Source: BJGV01 sp964194745 (GTDB lineage Bacteria; Pseudomonadota; Gammaproteobacteria; Burkholderiales; Nitrosomonadaceae). Taken from it: a DNA stretch of 64,000 bases. The position numbers were made by a program, and so were the translations under genes. The notes beneath the pieces are model-generated. The model was not told the DNA's origin. It worked only from the letters and a program-made list of their open reading frames with translations, and did no database searches. The stretch spans positions 2,294,001 through 2,358,000 of the forward strand of contig OZ252054.1 of the NCBI GenBank assembly GCA_965248035.1. The letters run 5' to 3'. This document shows positions 62,179 through 64,000 of the stretch, one piece after another (the stretch's first letter is position 1; each line of letters starts with the position of its first letter).

Positions 62179-64000
62179 ATGGCAGCGTTGCGTCCGCCAT
62201 TTGTTGCCATTGGGCTGCTCTCTGCTTGCGTACTATCGTATGAGGTGTTACTGACACGCTTGTTCAGTATTGTGTTGTGGCATCACTTTGCTTACATGAT
62301 CATCAGTGCGGCGATGTTAGGTTATGGGGCGAGTGGTACGGTACTAACTTTGCTGAAGGACAAAATAGCTTCGCATTTCAGACTTGTGTATGTCATGGCT
62401 GCAATAGGGGTAGTTTTTTTGATGCCTTTGTCATTTCTACTGGCGCAACAGGTTCCTTTCAATCCACTCGAACTACTATGGGACAAAACCCAGTTAGCAA
62501 AACTACTGGCAATTTATCTGCTCATGATGATGCCTTTTTTTTGCGGTGGGTTTAGCATCGGTCTAATTTTTTTCCGCTTTGGTAGGGAAGCAGGGCGTAT
62601 CTATGCTACTGACGTCTTGGGTGCGGGGATTGGCAGCATAGGTGTTATCGGCCTACTTTTTTTACTGCCGCCCGGCAAGGTGCTGATCGCACTCACTGCA
62701 TTGGCCCTACTTGCTACAGCTATCGCTATTGTCGAATTAGAGATGCGAGCGAAATGGTTGATTGGAGTACTACTTGGCCTCGCCTTGATAATGACCGTTG
62801 TGTTGCCTGACTCTTGGTTGCAAGTACACCCTTCCGCGTACAAGGATTTGAATCAGACGCTGAACATTACTGGGACGCAGGTAATAGAGGAACGTTCGAG
62901 CCCACTGGGACAGATCAAGGTAGTGAAAAGTAGCTCTATTCCATTTCGTCATGCACCGGGGATGAGCCTTAACGCCACAGACGAACCGCCCGCCCAGTTA
63001 GGGATCTTCCTGGACGGGGACGGACCGTCTGTACTGACACGGTTTGATGGTACGATTGCAACGCTAGCCTATCTTGACCAGCTTACCTCGGCTTTACCCT
63101 ATCATGTGCTAGAACGACCAAGCGTCTTGGTGCTGGGTGCAGGAGCCGGCAGTGATGTACTACAGGCACTTTATCACGGTGCCGTCACGGTTGATGCGGT
63201 GGAGCTAAATCACAACGTCATTGATTTGGTCCAGCAACGTTTTCGTGATTTTACCGGAAACCTTTATAACCAACACGGAGTACGTATGCATAAAGCTGAG
63301 GCGCGTGGCTTCGTCAATGCTACCCATGATCGTCGCCATGACTTGATCCAAGTGGCGCTGCTAGATTCTTTTAGCGTCGCTTCAGCTGGGCTATACAGTC
63401 TGAGTGAAAGCTATCTCTACACTGTTGAAGCGCTCCAGACCTATCTAAGCCGCCTTACTTCGGGTGGTATGCTGGCAGTGACTCGTTGGCTGACTTTGCC
63501 GCCGCGTGATTCACTAAAACTTTTTGCTACGGCGGTATCCGCTTTAGAACGAAATGGTGTTTCTAATCCTGCAGCGCGGCTGGTGATGATACGGGGCTGG
63601 AAAACTGTCACATTGCTTGTAAAGAACAGCGACTTCACAACTAAAGAAATAACAGCTATCAAGGAGTTTAGCCGTACGCGTTCTTTCGACTTAGCTTATT
63701 ACCCGGAGATGCGCGCTGACGAGGCAAACCGTTACAACCTGCTGGAGCAGTCTTACTACTTTGAGGGAGCTGTTGCATTACTAAGTTCCCAGCGCCAGGC
63801 CTTCCTCGATCGGTACAAGTTCTACATCGAACCAGCGACTGATGATCGGCCTTATTTTTTCCATTTCTTCAAATGGAATGCAGCAGGGGAGTTGTTTGCC
63901 TTGCGTGAACAAGGTGGAATGCCGCTCATCGATTGGAGCTATCCTTTGCTCGTGACGACATTGGTACAGGCATTTGTGGTAAGCGTTCTTTTGATCCTGA
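62179..64000 (+). CDS. membrane spermidine-synthase-like protein (3' end beyond window)
   Basis: An uninterrupted frame from the ATG at 62179 to the window edge, over 600 codons. The N-terminal half has about six membrane helices (FVAIGLLSACVLSYEVLLTR, FAYMIISAAMLGYGASGTVL, VLIALTALALLATAIAIVE). The second half is an aminopropyltransferase-like Rossmann domain: PSVLVLGAGAGSDVLQAL, VDAVELNHNVIDLVQ, GGMLAVTRWL. A membrane helix begins again near the edge. Family members fused to transporters are described as spermidine-synthase-like; substrate unknown. Gene pair with PCMT, nearly abutting. Confidence 0.85.
   Translation, partial: MAALRPPFVAIGLLSACVLSYEVLLTRLFSIVLWHHFAYMIISAAMLGYGASGTVLTLLKDKIASHFRLVYVMAAIGVVFLMPLSFLLAQQVPFNPLELLWDKTQLAKLLAIYLLMMMPFFCGGFSIGLIFFRFGREAGRIYATDVLGAGIGSIGVIGLLFLLPPGKVLIALTALALLATAIAIVELEMRAKWLIGVLLGLALIMTVVLPDSWLQVHPSAYKDLNQTLNITGTQVIEERSSPLGQIKVVKSSSIPFRHAPGMSLNATDEPPAQLGIFLDGDGPSVLTRFDGTIATLAYLDQLTSALPYHVLERPSVLVLGAGAGSDVLQALYHGAVTVDAVELNHNVIDLVQQRFRDFTGNLYNQHGVRMHKAEARGFVNATHDRRHDLIQVALLDSFSVASAGLYSLSESYLYTVEALQTYLSRLTSGGMLAVTRWLTLPPRDSLKLFATAVSALERNGVSNPAARLVMIRGWKTVTLLVKNSDFTTKEITAIKEFSRTRSFDLAYYPEMRADEANRYNLLEQSYYFEGAVALLSSQRQAFLDRYKFYIEPATDDRPYFFHFFKWNAAGELFALREQGGMPLIDWSYPLLVTTLVQAFVVSVLLIL

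Overview
The window is a mosaic, low-to-moderate GC segment from a Gram-negative bacterium. Outer-membrane lipoproteins (Slp-like, SYLF, DUF3313), a type IV pilin, a LolD-like ABC transporter, MetE/MetR and a PEP-CTERM-like tail point to a beta- or gammaproteobacterium. I cannot name the species; a Nitrosomonas/Methylobacter-type lineage is only a guess. The density of insertion elements, dispersed repeats, frameshifted genes and gene remnants marks it as a fluid accessory region. Several frameshifts lie in homopolymers, so some may be assembly errors.

Layout: 0.1-1.3 kb small orphan genes; 1.5-4.9 kb an IS1595-type transposon carrying a membrane protein, a DNA methyltransferase-HNH gene and an AT-hook peptide; 4.9-11.8 kb an SDR, an ABC ATPase/FtsX permease/AttH-like operon and a universal stress protein; 12-15.5 kb a TetR-controlled thioredoxin/quinone-reductase operon with two matching operators; 15.6-20.2 kb broken lipid-related genes, Slp and a second IS1595-type transposon carrying a complete restriction-modification (R-M) pair; 20.3-30.3 kb a defence-like region (Thoeris-type TIR plus membrane partner, DUF2779 nuclease, phosphorothioation-associated methyltransferase, HD protein); 31.4-34.2 kb an inverted near-identical copy of the R-M transposon sitting inside a metallo-hydrolase gene; 35-51 kb small membrane proteins, NfeD/slipin, a broken MscS channel, DhaKL, an epimerase, a pilin and a phosphatase; 51.3-58.5 kb metR/metE, pirin and nitroreductase; 58.8-60.6 kb ankyrin and Sel1 repeat proteins; 61.4 kb to the end a periplasmic protein-isoaspartate methyltransferase and a membrane spermidine-synthase-like protein cut by the window edge.

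Two features stand out. First, two different IS1595-type transposons both carry transposase, DNA methyltransferase, nuclease and a tiny last ORF, mostly with overlapping start/stop codons. They look like self-mobilising restriction-modification units. The element ends are exact: perfect 8-bp target duplications flank two of the three copies, and removing one copy restores an intact host gene. Second, the window is punctuated every 2-12 kb by same-orientation composite repeats: a REP-like palindrome, then a CCAAT-rich block, then tandem GKTGGTAT motifs, then a tRNA/tmRNA-like 3' end. These look like attachment-site scars that divide the DNA into modules, and neighbouring modules appear to have been exchanged at the REP-like palindromes. 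No integrase gene is visible.
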